Source: Bacteroidaceae bacterium
Lineage (GTDB): Bacteria > Bacteroidota > Bacteroidia > Bacteroidales > Bacteroidaceae
Assembly (NCBI GenBank): GCA_018054715.1
Contig: JAGPIY010000002.1
Span: forward strand, 1 to 38,555
Direction of reading: 5' to 3'
Length of the DNA stretch: 38,555 nt
Below are positions 1 to 8,831 of this stretch, piece by piece. The stretch's first letter is position 1; each line of letters begins with the position of its first letter. Under the pieces are notes generated by a model. The model had not been told where the DNA came from. It made no database searches and was given only the letters and a program-made list of their open reading frames with translations. The position numbers were made by a program, and so were the translations under genes.

Positions 1-2193
1 ACTACCACTCGTAATTACGGGCAAACGGCCTCGGATAAAGTATCCGAACTCTTATTACACCTATTTGTGGCAATTGTAGCAGTAACGTTGTTCGTGATGA
101 TAGCTATGGGATGGAGAGGCGGATTAGTTATCTTCCTTTCGGTTCCGGTAACCTTTGCACTCACGCTATTCGCGTATTACTTTATGGATTATACGCTGAA
201 TCGAATCACCCTTTTTGCCTTGGTATTCGTAACGGGTATTGTAGTGGACGACTCAATCATTGTAGCTGAAAACATGCACCGTCACTTCAAGATGAAGCGT
301 TTACCTTTTATCGACGCAGCTATCTATGCAATTAATGAAGTCGGCAATCCTACGATTCTAGCTACCTTCACGGTTATTGCAGCCGTTTTACCGATGGCAT
401 TCGTTTCAGGTATGATGGGACCTTATATGAGTCCAATGCCTATTGGAGCTTCTATCGCGATGATCTTCTCATTACTAGTGGCACTAACGCTGACTCCTTA
501 TTTAGGTTATATTTTTCTTCGTTCTAAAGAGGACAAAGAAGAAAAAGAGGAGAAGGAAGATCAATTGGAAGACAGCAAGATTTATAAAATCTATAAAGCC
601 GTTGTATCTCCTTTGTTGGAATCACGCAAAAAACGTTGGACGTTCATGTTGGCGACTGTAGTCTTACTATTACTTTCCGTATCACTGTTCTTCACAAAGT
701 CGGTACCGGTAAAAATGTTACCGTTCGACAATAAGAATGAATTCCAAGTCGTGGTAGATATGCCCGAAGGCACCACGTTAGAACGTACAGCTGCTGTTAC
801 CAAAGAAATTGCAGCATACGTGGTTTCGAATAAAGAGGTGGTAAATTACCAAACCTATGTAGGCACGTCAGCTCCGATCAACTTTAACGGGCTGGCACGT
901 CATTACGACTTGCGAAGCGGAGAGAATGTAGCGGATATTCAAGTAAACCTCACGGACAAAGGGGAACGTAAACTACAAAGCCATGACATTGCAAAGGCAC
1001 TTCGCCCGGGTATTCAAAAAATAGCAAGAAAATATAATGCCAACGCTAAAGTAGTCGAAGTTCCTCCCGGACCTCCTGTACTCTCTACCTTAGTAGCCGA
1101 GATTTACGGCCCTGATTATAAGGAACAGATTAAGGTAGCTAGTCAGGTAAAAGATTTACTGAACCGCACCCCGGGAGTCGTTGATGTAGATTGGATGGTA
1201 GAAGGTGATCAAAAAGAATACGTTTTTGATGTGGACAAAGAGAAAGCAATGCTTCGCGGAGTAGCTCCGGCACAAGTAATAATGGCGGTTCAATCGGCTA
1301 TTACAGGTGAAACGGCAGGGATGGCTCATCAGCAAAGCTCATCGGTATCGGTGCCTATCAAGTTACAATTCTCGGATGCGGATAAAAACGATCTTAATAA
1401 TTTACGTAACCTAACGGTGGTAAATCAAAGAGGAGAAAGCGTACCGGTAGGCGATTTGGTTCAGATCACAGAAAAAGTGAAGGAGAAAAGTATTTTCCGC
1501 AAGAATCAAAAGCAAGTGGTTTATGTGGTTGGCGATATGGCGGGAAAATTGGAAAGTCCGGTGTATGCGATGACCGACGTTTCAAAACATTTGAATGAGA
1601 TAAAACTACCCAAAGGGTATCGTTTGAACGAAAAGTACAATAGTCAACCGAAGTTTGAAGATGAGTATACTTTAAAGTGGGATGGTGAATGGCAGATTAC
1701 GTACGAAGTTTTCCGAGATTTGGGAATTGCTTTCTTAATCGCGATTATCATTATCTATATGTTGATTATCGGATGGTTCCAGAACTTTACTGTACCTTTG
1801 ATTATGCTTACCGTGATCCCATTATCGCTTATCGGCATTGTACTCGGTCACTGGGTGATGGGGGCTTTCTTTAGCGCGACTTCTATGATTGGCTTTATTG
1901 CCTTAGCGGGAGTAATGGTACGAAACTCGATTTTGCTGATCGACTTCATTGACATCCGCTTGAAAGAGGGAGTATCCTTAAAGCAAGCAATCTTAGAATC
2001 GGGCACTGTAAGAAGCATCCCTATCCTACTCACAGCGGGCACTGTGGTGCTAGGTGCGATTGTGATCCTCTTCGATCCGTTGTTCCAAGGGTTGGCTATC
2101 TCACTGATGGGAGGAACGGTAACAGCTACCTTGCTAACGCTAGTAGTAGTTCCACTACTCTACTTCAAGTTAATGCGCAACAAACAGAAATAA
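1..2193 (+). CDS. Efflux RND transporter permease subunit (5' partial)
   Basis: Inner-membrane proton-driven RND (AcrB/MexB-type, HAE-1-like) drug or solute exporter. The frame is open from base 1, so the gene begins upstream; about 730 of the usual 1,000-1,100 residues are present. The GTG at 67 is internal. Visible features: the TM2-TM4 block including GIVVDDSIIVAEN, whose DD pair corresponds to the proton-relay aspartates of TM4; a charged E/K-rich cytoplasmic loop; the second large periplasmic domain; and the final TM block with GVMVRNSILLIDF, where Arg-Asn occupies the place of the AcrB Lys-Asn relay pair. It ends in a hydrophobic helix and a short basic tail. A strong terminator follows, so it is the last gene of its operon; the membrane-fusion and TolC-type partners would lie upstream, outside the window. 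Family assignment is certain; the substrate cannot be told. Confidence 0.95.
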   Translation, partial: TTTRNYGQTASDKVSELLLHLFVAIVAVTLFVMIAMGWRGGLVIFLSVPVTFALTLFAYYFMDYTLNRITLFALVFVTGIVVDDSIIVAENMHRHFKMKRLPFIDAAIYAINEVGNPTILATFTVIAAVLPMAFVSGMMGPYMSPMPIGASIAMIFSLLVALTLTPYLGYIFLRSKEDKEEKEEKEDQLEDSKIYKIYKAVVSPLLESRKKRWTFMLATVVLLLLSVSLFFTKSVPVKMLPFDNKNEFQVVVDMPEGTTLERTAAVTKEIAAYVVSNKEVVNYQTYVGTSAPINFNGLARHYDLRSGENVADIQVNLTDKGERKLQSHDIAKALRPGIQKIARKYNANAKVVEVPPGPPVLSTLVAEIYGPDYKEQIKVASQVKDLLNRTPGVVDVDWMVEGDQKEYVFDVDKEKAMLRGVAPAQVIMAVQSAITGETAGMAHQQSSSVSVPIKLQFSDADKNDLNNLRNLTVVNQRGESVPVGDLVQITEKVKEKSIFRKNQKQVVYVVGDMAGKLESPVYAMTDVSKHLNEIKLPKGYRLNEKYNSQPKFEDEYTLKWDGEWQITYEVFRDLGIAFLIAIIIIYMLIIGWFQNFTVPLIMLTVIPLSLIGIVLGHWVMGAFFSATSMIGFIALAGVMVRNSILLIDFIDIRLKEGVSLKQAILESGTVRSIPILLTAGTVVLGAIVILFDPLFQGLAISLMGGTVTATLLTLVVVPLLYFKLMRNKQK

Positions 2194-2210
2194 GAATTCT
2201 ATAAAAAAGG

Positions 2211-2260
2211 AAGAATAAGGGTGTGTAAAAAGTAAAATGCTTAACACATCCTTATTCTTT
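2211..2260 (+). terminator. Rho-independent terminator after the RND gene
   Basis: A 16-bp stem, AAGAATAAGGGTGTGT (2211-2226) pairing with ACACATCCTTATTCTT (2244-2259) with one G-U wobble, is followed by a T-rich stretch. It lies 17 nt after the RND stop codon and just before the next promoter, separating the two transcription units. Confidence 0.8.
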
Positions 2261-2275
2261 ATTAAATTTTTATCT

Positions 2276-2283
2276 TATCTTTG
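2276..2283 (+). promoter_or_regulatory. Bacteroidetes -7 element (TATCTTTG)
   Basis: Exact match to TAnnTTTG, 22 nt ahead of the ATG at 2305. No clear TTTG -33 box is visible because that region overlaps the terminator arm. Because this element overlaps the upstream TTG start of the longest open frame, translation must begin further down. Confidence 0.6.
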
Positions 2284-2304
2284 TACCCAAACTGTTACTG
2301 CGCT

Positions 2305-3471
2305 ATGAATACAAAAGTCATTCTATGTACTATTTTGCTCTCCACATTCGGGGTTTCTAAAAGCACTATGAATCGACTCATAGCACAAACGCACAGCACA
2401 CCAATTATTCTCTCAGTGTGCAACCCACTTGCTACAACGCCTTACGATTCACTCATAAGTACTCCTATCAATATAGGAATTCTTAGTACTACGGAAAAAA
2501 TCAATGGAATTGCGCTGAATACAATCGCTAGCACAAATAAAGGTTCAGTACATGGAGTACAAATCAGCGGACTAGGTAGTGCTAGTCAAACTAATTTATA
2601 TGGAGTACAGATTGGTTCTCTTTATAACTTGACAGGAGGAAGTATGAAAGGTATGCAGCTTTCGCTTATTCAGAATACAGTACTTCGAAAAGCACAAGGA
2701 TGCCAAGTAGCAGGCTTCTCAAATTTTGTAATAGGAAAAGGACGCGGAATGCAACTAGCCGGCTTTACAAATATTGCAGGCACTTATCGAGGAATGCAAC
2801 TTACCGCAGGAGTAAATATAGCATCAACCTCCACCGCAAAAATCGCTCAAATAGCAATACTTGCAAATATATGTGCTGATACACTAAAAGGAGCTCAAAT
2901 AGCATCTAGTAATTATGCCGGAAATGTAAAGGGGGTACAGCTTGGATTGATTAATGTATGTACGGGTGAGATAAAAGGAGTACAAATTGGACTGATTAAT
3001 CGTAGTGAGGATACAGCTACAGTAAAAATAGGGCTTGTAAATCTTAATCCCAAAACACGTTTCTCGGGGATGATGTATGTAGGCGATGCTTGCAAATCGA
3101 ATTTTGCATTACGCTTTACAAATCATTCCATTTATACGATTCTTGGCATCGGAACCCACTATCGTGATCTAGATGCGCATTTCTCGGGTGCAGTCTTTTA
3201 CCGTGTCGGATACGAATGGACACTACTTCGAGAACATTTATTCTTAAGCGCCGACCTCGGTTATGCACATATAGAGAATTTCACGGAAAATAAGGAAACG
3301 CCACATTGTATGTATTCCTTGCAAAGTCGTTTAAATCTAGAATATCGCCCGAAGAAGATTTTAGGATTTTTCCTCTCAGGAGGTTTTGCACACACTAGGC
3401 ATTACGATAGTAACGATATTTATGAGAACAAACCAATTGTAGAATTCGGCATTTCACTTTTGAAACCTTAA
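2305..3471 (+). CDS. LA_2272-type surface repeat protein with C-terminal barrel-like region
   Basis: Exported protein of 388 residues. The start is placed at ATG 2305, just after the -7 element. The N-terminus is hydrophobic (MNTKVILCTILLSTFG), consistent with a signal peptide. Residues of about 50-250 are made of degenerate repeats of roughly 20 residues with the pattern G-V/M-Q-I/L followed by GL/GF/N (for example MKGMQLSLIQN, GRGMQLAGFTN, VKGVQLGLINV, IKGVQIGLIN), the hallmark of LA_2272-like surface repeat proteins. The last 130 residues alternate polar and aromatic residues and end in a beta-rich segment (IVEFGISLLKP), like an outer-membrane barrel terminus. A DUF3943 gene follows after 23 nt and is probably co-transcribed. 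Function unknown; a cell-surface role is inferred. Confidence 0.8.
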   Translation: MNTKVILCTILLSTFGVSKSTMNRLIAQTHSTPIILSVCNPLATTPYDSLISTPINIGILSTTEKINGIALNTIASTNKGSVHGVQISGLGSASQTNLYGVQIGSLYNLTGGSMKGMQLSLIQNTVLRKAQGCQVAGFSNFVIGKGRGMQLAGFTNIAGTYRGMQLTAGVNIASTSTAKIAQIAILANICADTLKGAQIASSNYAGNVKGVQLGLINVCTGEIKGVQIGLINRSEDTATVKIGLVNLNPKTRFSGMMYVGDACKSNFALRFTNHSIYTILGIGTHYRDLDAHFSGAVFYRVGYEWTLLREHLFLSADLGYAHIENFTENKETPHCMYSLQSRLNLEYRPKKILGFFLSGGFAHTRHYDSNDIYENKPIVEFGISLLKP

Positions 3472-3494
3472 AAATAATATTTATTCTTTCGTAC

Positions 3495-4967
3495 ATGAAG
3501 CTTTACCAACAGTTCCTCATAAGTATCCTTTTTTGCCTAAGCACATTACAAGCTTTACCAACATTGGCGCAGTCGAAAGATTCTATTTTCGTTTGGAACG
3601 ACTCTTCGCGATTAATAAAGCGCCCTGTAAAAGCCGCAGCAGAAGTCTTTGGACTAAACATGGGGGTATGGGCCTTCGATCGATATGCGTTAAATGCTGA
3701 ATTCTCAAAAATATCAATTAATACAATTCGCCATAATATCAAAAACGGATTCGTATGGGACAACGATCAGTTCTCTACGAACCTTTTTGCACATCCGTAT
3801 CACGGTAACTTATATTTTAACTTGGCTCGTAGTAATGGAATGAACTTTTGGCAATCAGTCCCTTATGCTATAGGTGGCAGTTTGATGTGGGAAACATCGT
3901 TAGAAAATGAACCCCCTGCATTAAACGATTTTATAGCAACTCCAATAGGAGGCATTGCACTGGGCGAAGTAACACATCGACTCTCTAATTTAGTACTAGA
4001 CGATTCCCGCACCGGAGGTTCAAGGGTAGCACGGGAAGTCTTGGCAGGATTAATCTGCCCTATGAAATCACTCAATCGATTAATTAGTGGAGACGCATGG
4101 AAAGTACGTAGCAGGCACTACAAATATCACGATACAGAAGATATTCCGGTTCATTTCACTGCAGGACTCTACGGACGCTATATAGCCGATAACAATTCTT
4201 TATTTAAAGGAGAAAACGTAGCTAATATTAATTTCAGAGTCGATTATGGAGATCCTCTCGACGATGATTCACAAGAACCTTACGATTACTTTAGTCTACA
4301 AGCTGGCTTCAATGTTGCAGGCAATCAGCCACTCATCAGCCAAATTAACTTAATAGCTAAGATAGCCGGGAAATATATGGAACCTCTTCCTGGACACAAA
4401 ATGTTGGTAGGTATATTCCAGCATTTCGATTTCTACGATTCAGAGCCTGTTATCGATAATTCCGAACGTTCACCTTTTAAGTTAGCCGAGGCAGCGGCCG
4501 TAGGGTTAGGAATGATTTATCAACTCCCCACTGAAAACAAGCGCGTGAGCATCCGACAAAGTTCTTTTGTAAATGCCATTCTGCTAGGGGGAAGCATTAG
4601 TGATCACTATCACGTAATTGATCGTAACTATAATATGGGTAGTGGTTTCAGTCTGAAAGGGCAAACAGAGATTCATTTCAAGGGATATGCCGACTTTAGT
4701 CTTGACGTACAACATTATCAGCTATATACTTGGAAAGGAAAAAGTCCGGATCAACTTTCAGGGAATCCTATTTATTATAATGTGCAAGGCGACAAAGGAT
4801 ATGCTGCATTCACCGTAATTTCACCCACTTTGGGAGTATATATAATTCCTTGTTTGAAGTTCCAAGCCAGCCTCTCGTACTACTTGCGCAATACACATTA
4901 TAAATACTACGATGATGTACGCTTTGAAACTTTTGAAACAAAGATCGGATTAGCATACGAATTTTAA
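3495..4967 (+). CDS. DUF3943 domain-containing outer-membrane-type protein
   Basis: 490 residues with a clear signal peptide ending near ALPTLAQ. It carries the DUF3943 signature: a block of about 80 residues beginning FVWDNDQFSTNLFAHPYHG, then YFNLARSNGMNFWQS, ending in the ATPIGGIALGEVTHRLSN segment. The rest alternates hydrophobic and polar residues with many Tyr/Phe and ends in YEF, typical of an outer-membrane beta-barrel. The family has no established function that I know of. It sits 23 nt after the surface-repeat gene and 18 nt before the tRNA-dihydrouridine synthase, with no promoter element seen in either gap, so the three may share a transcript. Confidence 0.85.
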   Translation: MKLYQQFLISILFCLSTLQALPTLAQSKDSIFVWNDSSRLIKRPVKAAAEVFGLNMGVWAFDRYALNAEFSKISINTIRHNIKNGFVWDNDQFSTNLFAHPYHGNLYFNLARSNGMNFWQSVPYAIGGSLMWETSLENEPPALNDFIATPIGGIALGEVTHRLSNLVLDDSRTGGSRVAREVLAGLICPMKSLNRLISGDAWKVRSRHYKYHDTEDIPVHFTAGLYGRYIADNNSLFKGENVANINFRVDYGDPLDDDSQEPYDYFSLQAGFNVAGNQPLISQINLIAKIAGKYMEPLPGHKMLVGIFQHFDFYDSEPVIDNSERSPFKLAEAAAVGLGMIYQLPTENKRVSIRQSSFVNAILLGGSISDHYHVIDRNYNMGSGFSLKGQTEIHFKGYADFSLDVQHYQLYTWKGKSPDQLSGNPIYYNVQGDKGYAAFTVISPTLGVYIIPCLKFQASLSYYLRNTHYKYYDDVRFETFETKIGLAYEF

Positions 4968-4985
4968 TTACCAATCAACTATTTT

Positions 4986-5936
4986 ATGATCGATCAAACC
5001 CACAAATACGCCTTGCACTTCGCTCCACTACAAGGCCATACCGAAGCCGGTTATCGAAACGCCCACTCCAAAGTTTTTGGCGGCATTGATGCCTACTATA
5101 CTCCTTTTGTTCGTTTGGAGCAAGGGGGCATGCGCAATAAAGATCTTCGAGATTTAGTTGCAACGCGTAATAACGTACCACGACTTATTCCACAACTTAT
5201 TGCCAACAAGGCAGAAGATGCCGAAATTGTATTGAAACGTTTCATTGAAGAAGGATATACCGAAGTCGACTTTAATATGGGATGCCCTTTCCCTCTACTT
5301 ACAAGACGAGGCAAAGGAGCCGGGATATTAACTTCTCCACAACAGGTAGACGAAGTACTCAAGTTAACCAACGCCTACCCAACGATAAATTTTTCGGTTA
5401 AGATGCGTCTCGGTTTAGAGGATCCGGAAGAATGCCTTCGTTTGCTTCCTATTCTCGCTGAAGCACAGCTCCAACACATCACGCTTCATGCACGAACAGG
5501 AAAACAACAATACAAAGGGATATGCAACTTGGAAGCCTTCGAAGCCTTTTATAAGGAATGCCCACATCCTTTACTATACAATGGCGACATCCAAACAGCA
5601 GAAGAAGTAGAACGCTTATACACTCGTTTTCCTCGCTTAGCAGGAGTTATGCTAGGCCGTGGATTGTTGGCAAACCCTGCTCTAGCAATGGAAATTCAAA
5701 CACAGAAAACACTCTCGAAAGAAGAGTTGTACTCCAAGGTTTTCACCTTACATCAAAATGTTTGGATCGAGAATGAAAAATTAATCGAAGGAGGTGAAGC
5801 TCAATTATTGGGAAAGATGAAAACCTTCTGGGAATATCTTTTACCCGATGCAGAGAAGAAACTACGAAAGAAAATTCTGAAGAGTAATCGTACCAGCGAT
5901 TATCTGCTCGCAGTAAAACAACTACTTCTTATTTAA
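4986..5936 (+). CDS. tRNA-dihydrouridine synthase family protein
   Basis: FMN-dependent enzyme that reduces uridines in the tRNA D-loop to dihydrouridine using NADPH. 316 residues, usual Dus length. Visible: an N-terminal TIM-barrel strand with the FMN motif (FAPLQGHTEAGYR), the family motif EVDFNMGCPFPLLTRRGKGAG with the conserved Cys of GCP, SVKMRLG, the LHARTGKQQYKG loop, YNGDIQT and VMLGRGLLANPAL for the phosphate-binding end. The C-terminal helical domain is present. Which uridine it modifies cannot be told from sequence alone. The start ATG follows the DUF3943 stop by 18 nt. Confidence 0.93.
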   Translation: MIDQTHKYALHFAPLQGHTEAGYRNAHSKVFGGIDAYYTPFVRLEQGGMRNKDLRDLVATRNNVPRLIPQLIANKAEDAEIVLKRFIEEGYTEVDFNMGCPFPLLTRRGKGAGILTSPQQVDEVLKLTNAYPTINFSVKMRLGLEDPEECLRLLPILAEAQLQHITLHARTGKQQYKGICNLEAFEAFYKECPHPLLYNGDIQTAEEVERLYTRFPRLAGVMLGRGLLANPALAMEIQTQKTLSKEELYSKVFTLHQNVWIENEKLIEGGEAQLLGKMKTFWEYLLPDAEKKLRKKILKSNRTSDYLLAVKQLLLI

Positions 5937-5938
5937 AC

Positions 5939-5980
5939 TAGACAGATTATTAAATTAGACAGATTATTAAATTAGGCAGA
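5939..5980. repeat. 17-bp tandem repeat, two and a half copies
   Basis: TAGACAGATTATTAAAT occurs at 5939-5955 and 5956-5972, with a decayed partial third copy (TAGGCAGA) to 5980. It fills the gap between the convergent dus and pfkA ends. No convincing terminator hairpin is visible here. Confidence 0.85.
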
Positions 5981-5991
5981 GCAGAGCTCAT

Positions 5992-6999
5992 TTATCCGAA
6001 ACAGATACCCATTCGTCGACCTTGAATAAGCAGCGCATTATCTGGTTGCACTAATTTGGTTTTGCCGGCCACTTCTTCAAGTGGCAATGAAGTCAATTCA
6101 TTACTGCCTAGTACAGCAACCATTTGACCAAACTTTCTTGAGGCAATAAGCTCCGTGGCATATCCGCCTATCAAGGTGGAAAGATTACGGTCGTAAGCCG
6201 TAGGCGATCCTCCACGTTGTACATAGCCAAGCACCGTATATCGACTCTCAAGGCCAAGTGTTTTCTCAACATTGAGACTCAAGAACTCACCCGGACGATG
6301 AATACCATCGGTTTTCAAACCTTCGGCTACTACAATAATCGTAAAACTCTTTCCCTTAGCTTGACGATCGCGAATCGCTTTATACACATGCTCAAGATCA
6401 TAATCCAACTCAGGAATTAGAATAACATCTGCCCCACCGGCCATTCCGGAATAAAGTGCAATCCAACCAGCTTTATGCCCCATTACTTCCATTACCATCA
6501 CTCGCCCATGTGAAGAAGCTGTTGAATGCAAACGATCGACCGCCTCGGTAGCAATGCTGACAGCCGTATCGAAGCCAAACGTACAGTCTGTTCCCCAGAT
6601 ATCGTTATCGATAGTTTTAGGGATGCCAATGGTAGGAATGCCAATGCGATGCATCTTGTAGGCCGTCTTCATCGTACCATTTCCACCAATACAAACCACA
6701 CAATCAAGACCTAAGTCGATAAAAGTGCGTTTCAGCTGCAGTGATTGATCTTCTCCGGTAGCTGGGTCTTTCTTAAAAGGTTTGCAACGAGAAGTCCCAA
6801 GAATAGTACCACCCAAAGTAAGAAGGCCCTGAGCTTGTCCTTCCAAAGACATCACCTCGCCCGTAAGGAGACCTTGAAAGCCATTTTTAATTCCTACGAC
6901 TTCCATTCCGTAATGGTGCGTAGCCGATTTTATAACCCCACGTAAAGTGGCATTAATGCCCGGACAATCACCGCCTGATGTAAGAATACCTATCCGCAT
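5992..6999 (-). CDS. pfkA: 6-phosphofructokinase (mixed G104/K124-type)
   Basis: Glycolytic phosphofructokinase, 335 residues. The start is set at the ATG giving MRIGILTSGGDCPG; the longer frame opening at GTG 7023 would begin inside the -7 element. Motifs: GGDCPG (9-14), GGNGT (105-109), PKTIDND (127-133), MEVMGHKAGW (170-179), GYVQRGGSPTAYDR. The Gly at the E. coli Gly104 position indicates ATP use, while Lys at the Gly124 position is the residue found in PPi-type and mixed-group enzymes. Two further changes are unusual relative to E. coli PfkA: Asn for the Mg-binding Asp103, and His for Arg162. Most likely a mixed-group (group III) PFK; phosphoryl donor uncertain. Transcribed divergently from the GH3 gene. 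Confidence 0.92.
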   Translation of the reverse strand: MRIGILTSGGDCPGINATLRGVIKSATHHYGMEVVGIKNGFQGLLTGEVMSLEGQAQGLLTLGGTILGTSRCKPFKKDPATGEDQSLQLKRTFIDLGLDCVVCIGGNGTMKTAYKMHRIGIPTIGIPKTIDNDIWGTDCTFGFDTAVSIATEAVDRLHSTASSHGRVMVMEVMGHKAGWIALYSGMAGGADVILIPELDYDLEHVYKAIRDRQAKGKSFTIIVVAEGLKTDGIHRPGEFLSLNVEKTLGLESRYTVLGYVQRGGSPTAYDRNLSTLIGGYATELIASRKFGQMVAVLGSNELTSLPLEEVAGKTKLVQPDNALLIQGRRMGICFG

Positions 7000-7022
7000 T
7001 GCTAAATCTAAGTTATTTTGCA

Positions 7023-7030
7023 CAAAGATA
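7023..7030 (-). promoter_or_regulatory. Bacteroidetes -7 element for pfkA (TATCTTTG)
   Basis: On the minus strand TATCTTTG ends 23 nt before the ATG at 6999. A GTG start for pfkA would overlap it, which decides the start. No clear -33 TTTG. Confidence 0.65.
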
Positions 7031-7075
7031 ACAAAAAAACATGACGGCTATACATGTTATATAAAAATTTAACCT

Positions 7076-7083
7076 TATTTTTG
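7076..7083 (+). promoter_or_regulatory. Bacteroidetes -7 element for the GH3 gene (TATTTTTG)
   Basis: Match to TAnnTTTG on the plus strand, 45 nt before the ATG at 7129. It is back to back with the pfkA promoter in a 129-bp divergent intergenic region. Confidence 0.55.
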
Positions 7084-7128
7084 CAGACTATTTAGGCAAA
7101 ACAACCTGCCTCAAAATACTAGATTGCG

Positions 7129-8640
7129 ATGAATGAGACTCAGATTATAGGACAATTTTTCAAGAAAAGGGCACACGAAATAGAGCGTTACCAAACAGAA
7201 GCGGAAGCACTACAAATGAATGCCTTCCATACACTACTCCGCCAAGCTGCCCAAACAGAATGGGGAAAACAATATGGGTATGGAGAAATTCGAAACTATG
7301 AAGAGTACACACGTCGCGTACCACTGCAAACTTACGAAGAGATAAAGCCCTACATAGAAAGAATGCGCCAAGGTACACAAAATCTACTTTGGCCGTCCGA
7401 CATCAACTGGTTTGCCAAATCATCGGGTACCACAAACGATAAAAGTAAATTTCTACCCGTCAGTCGGGAAGGATTAAAAGGAATACATTACCAAGGAGGG
7501 GCTGATGTCATCGCATTGTATTTACATCAAATCAATCCACAAAGTCGCTTATTCTCAGGCAAAAGTCTCATTTTGGGTGGAAGTCACGTTCCTAATTATA
7601 ACAATAAGCATTCACTTGTAGGAGATTTGTCAGCAATCCTCATTGAAAATATCCCTTCGTTAGTCAACTTAATTCGTGTGCCAAACAAATCGATTGCACT
7701 CATGGACGAATGGGAAAGCAAGCTCGAAGCGATTGCCAACAGTACACTGAATAAAAATGTGACTAACTTAAGTGGAGTACCTTCGTGGTTTTTAGTACTC
7801 ATCAAACGCATACTGGAGAAAACCGGCAAAACTTATTTAGAAGAAGTATGGCCTAACCTTGAAGTATTCTTTCATGGAGGCGTAGCATTTACTCCCTATC
7901 GCAATCAATACAAAGAGATCATCCACTCTTCTAAAATGCATTATGTAGAAACATACAACGCTTCAGAAGGCTTTTTCGGTATACAAAACGATCTTAGCGA
8001 CCCGTCAATGCTACTGATGATCGACTATGGAATGTTCTACGAATTTATGCCGATGGAAGATTTAGATAGCCCGCACCCAAGAACCATTATGCTACCGGAT
8101 GTAGAGCTCGACAAGAATTATGCACTCATACTCAACACGAATTGTGGCTTATGGCGATATTTAATTGGCGACACAGTAAAATTCACCTCACGGAATCCTT
8201 ATAAATTTGTCATCACAGGGCGTACTAAACATTTCATCAATGCGTTTGGCGAAGAACTAATGATAGATAATGCAGAGAAGGGGTTATTACGAGCCTGTCA
8301 AGCAACCGGAGCAGAAATAGTAGACTATACCGCTGCGCCCGTATTCATGGATGCAAATGCCAAATGTCGCCATCAATGGCTCATTGAGTTCGCAAAAGCA
8401 CCAAACAGCCTTGACACATTTGCCCATACGCTAGACGAAGCATTAAAAGAGATAAATAGCGACTACGAAGCCAAACGATGGAAAGATATTGCCTTGCAAC
8501 CACTTCAAGTAATCGCTGCCAGAAAAGGGCTCTTTCACGACTGGCTTGCACAGAAAGGGAAGCTTGGAGGGCAGCACAAAATACCGCGTTTAAGTAATAA
8601 TCGGGAGTATATTGATGAAATGTTGAAGTTCAACGAATAA
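7129..8640 (+). CDS. GH3 auxin-responsive promoter family protein (acyl-amido synthetase homologue)
   Basis: 503 residues matching the GH3 family of the ANL adenylating superfamily. In plants, GH3 enzymes adenylate acyl acids such as indole-acetate or jasmonate and conjugate them to amino acids; the role in Bacteroidales is not established. Visible: an N-terminal helical region (residues 1-90), the ATP-binding SSGTTNDKSKFLPVS motif (about residue 98-112), the central YNASEGFFG block typical of the nucleotide site, YRYLIGDTVKF-like LWRYLIGDTVKFTSRNPY, and a C-terminal cap with GRTKHFINAFGEEL. It lacks a signal peptide, so it is cytosolic. No operon partner is visible: pfkA is divergent and a tRNA with its own promoter follows. 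Confidence 0.9.
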   Translation: MNETQIIGQFFKKRAHEIERYQTEAEALQMNAFHTLLRQAAQTEWGKQYGYGEIRNYEEYTRRVPLQTYEEIKPYIERMRQGTQNLLWPSDINWFAKSSGTTNDKSKFLPVSREGLKGIHYQGGADVIALYLHQINPQSRLFSGKSLILGGSHVPNYNNKHSLVGDLSAILIENIPSLVNLIRVPNKSIALMDEWESKLEAIANSTLNKNVTNLSGVPSWFLVLIKRILEKTGKTYLEEVWPNLEVFFHGGVAFTPYRNQYKEIIHSSKMHYVETYNASEGFFGIQNDLSDPSMLLMIDYGMFYEFMPMEDLDSPHPRTIMLPDVELDKNYALILNTNCGLWRYLIGDTVKFTSRNPYKFVITGRTKHFINAFGEELMIDNAEKGLLRACQATGAEIVDYTAAPVFMDANAKCRHQWLIEFAKAPNSLDTFAHTLDEALKEINSDYEAKRWKDIALQPLQVIAARKGLFHDWLAQKGKLGGQHKIPRLSNNREYIDEMLKFNE

Positions 8641-8655
8641 AAAGAAGGGAAAAAT

Positions 8656-8686
8656 TTTGGTAGTTTAAAAAAAGTGCTTATCTTTG
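8656..8686 (+). promoter_or_regulatory. Promoter of tRNA-Leu (TTTG-N19-TATCTTTG)
   Basis: TTTG at 8656-8659 and TATCTTTG at 8679-8686, separated by 19 nt, match the full Bacteroidetes consensus. The tRNA begins 25 nt downstream. Confidence 0.8.
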
Positions 8687-8711
8687 CACCGCTAAACAAA
8701 ACCAGCATCTT

Positions 8712-8793
8712 GCGGATGTGGCGTAATTGGTAGCCGCGCTAGACTTAGGATCTAGTGTCGCGAGACGTGTAGGTTCGAGTCCTATCATCCGCA
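8712..8793 (+). tRNA. tRNA-Leu (anticodon UAG)
   Basis: Class II tRNA of 82 nt with a 7-bp acceptor stem (GCGGATG/CATCCGC), D-arm, anticodon stem CTAGA/TCTAG around loop CTTAGGA giving anticodon UAG, a long variable arm (GTCGCGAGACGTG region), T-arm with GGTTCGAGTCC and discriminator A. No encoded CCA: the next bases are CCC. It reads CUN leucine codons. Confidence 0.95.
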
Positions 8794-8831
8794 CCCAAGC
8801 ATACTGATTCAAGTCAGAAGCTTATGAAATT

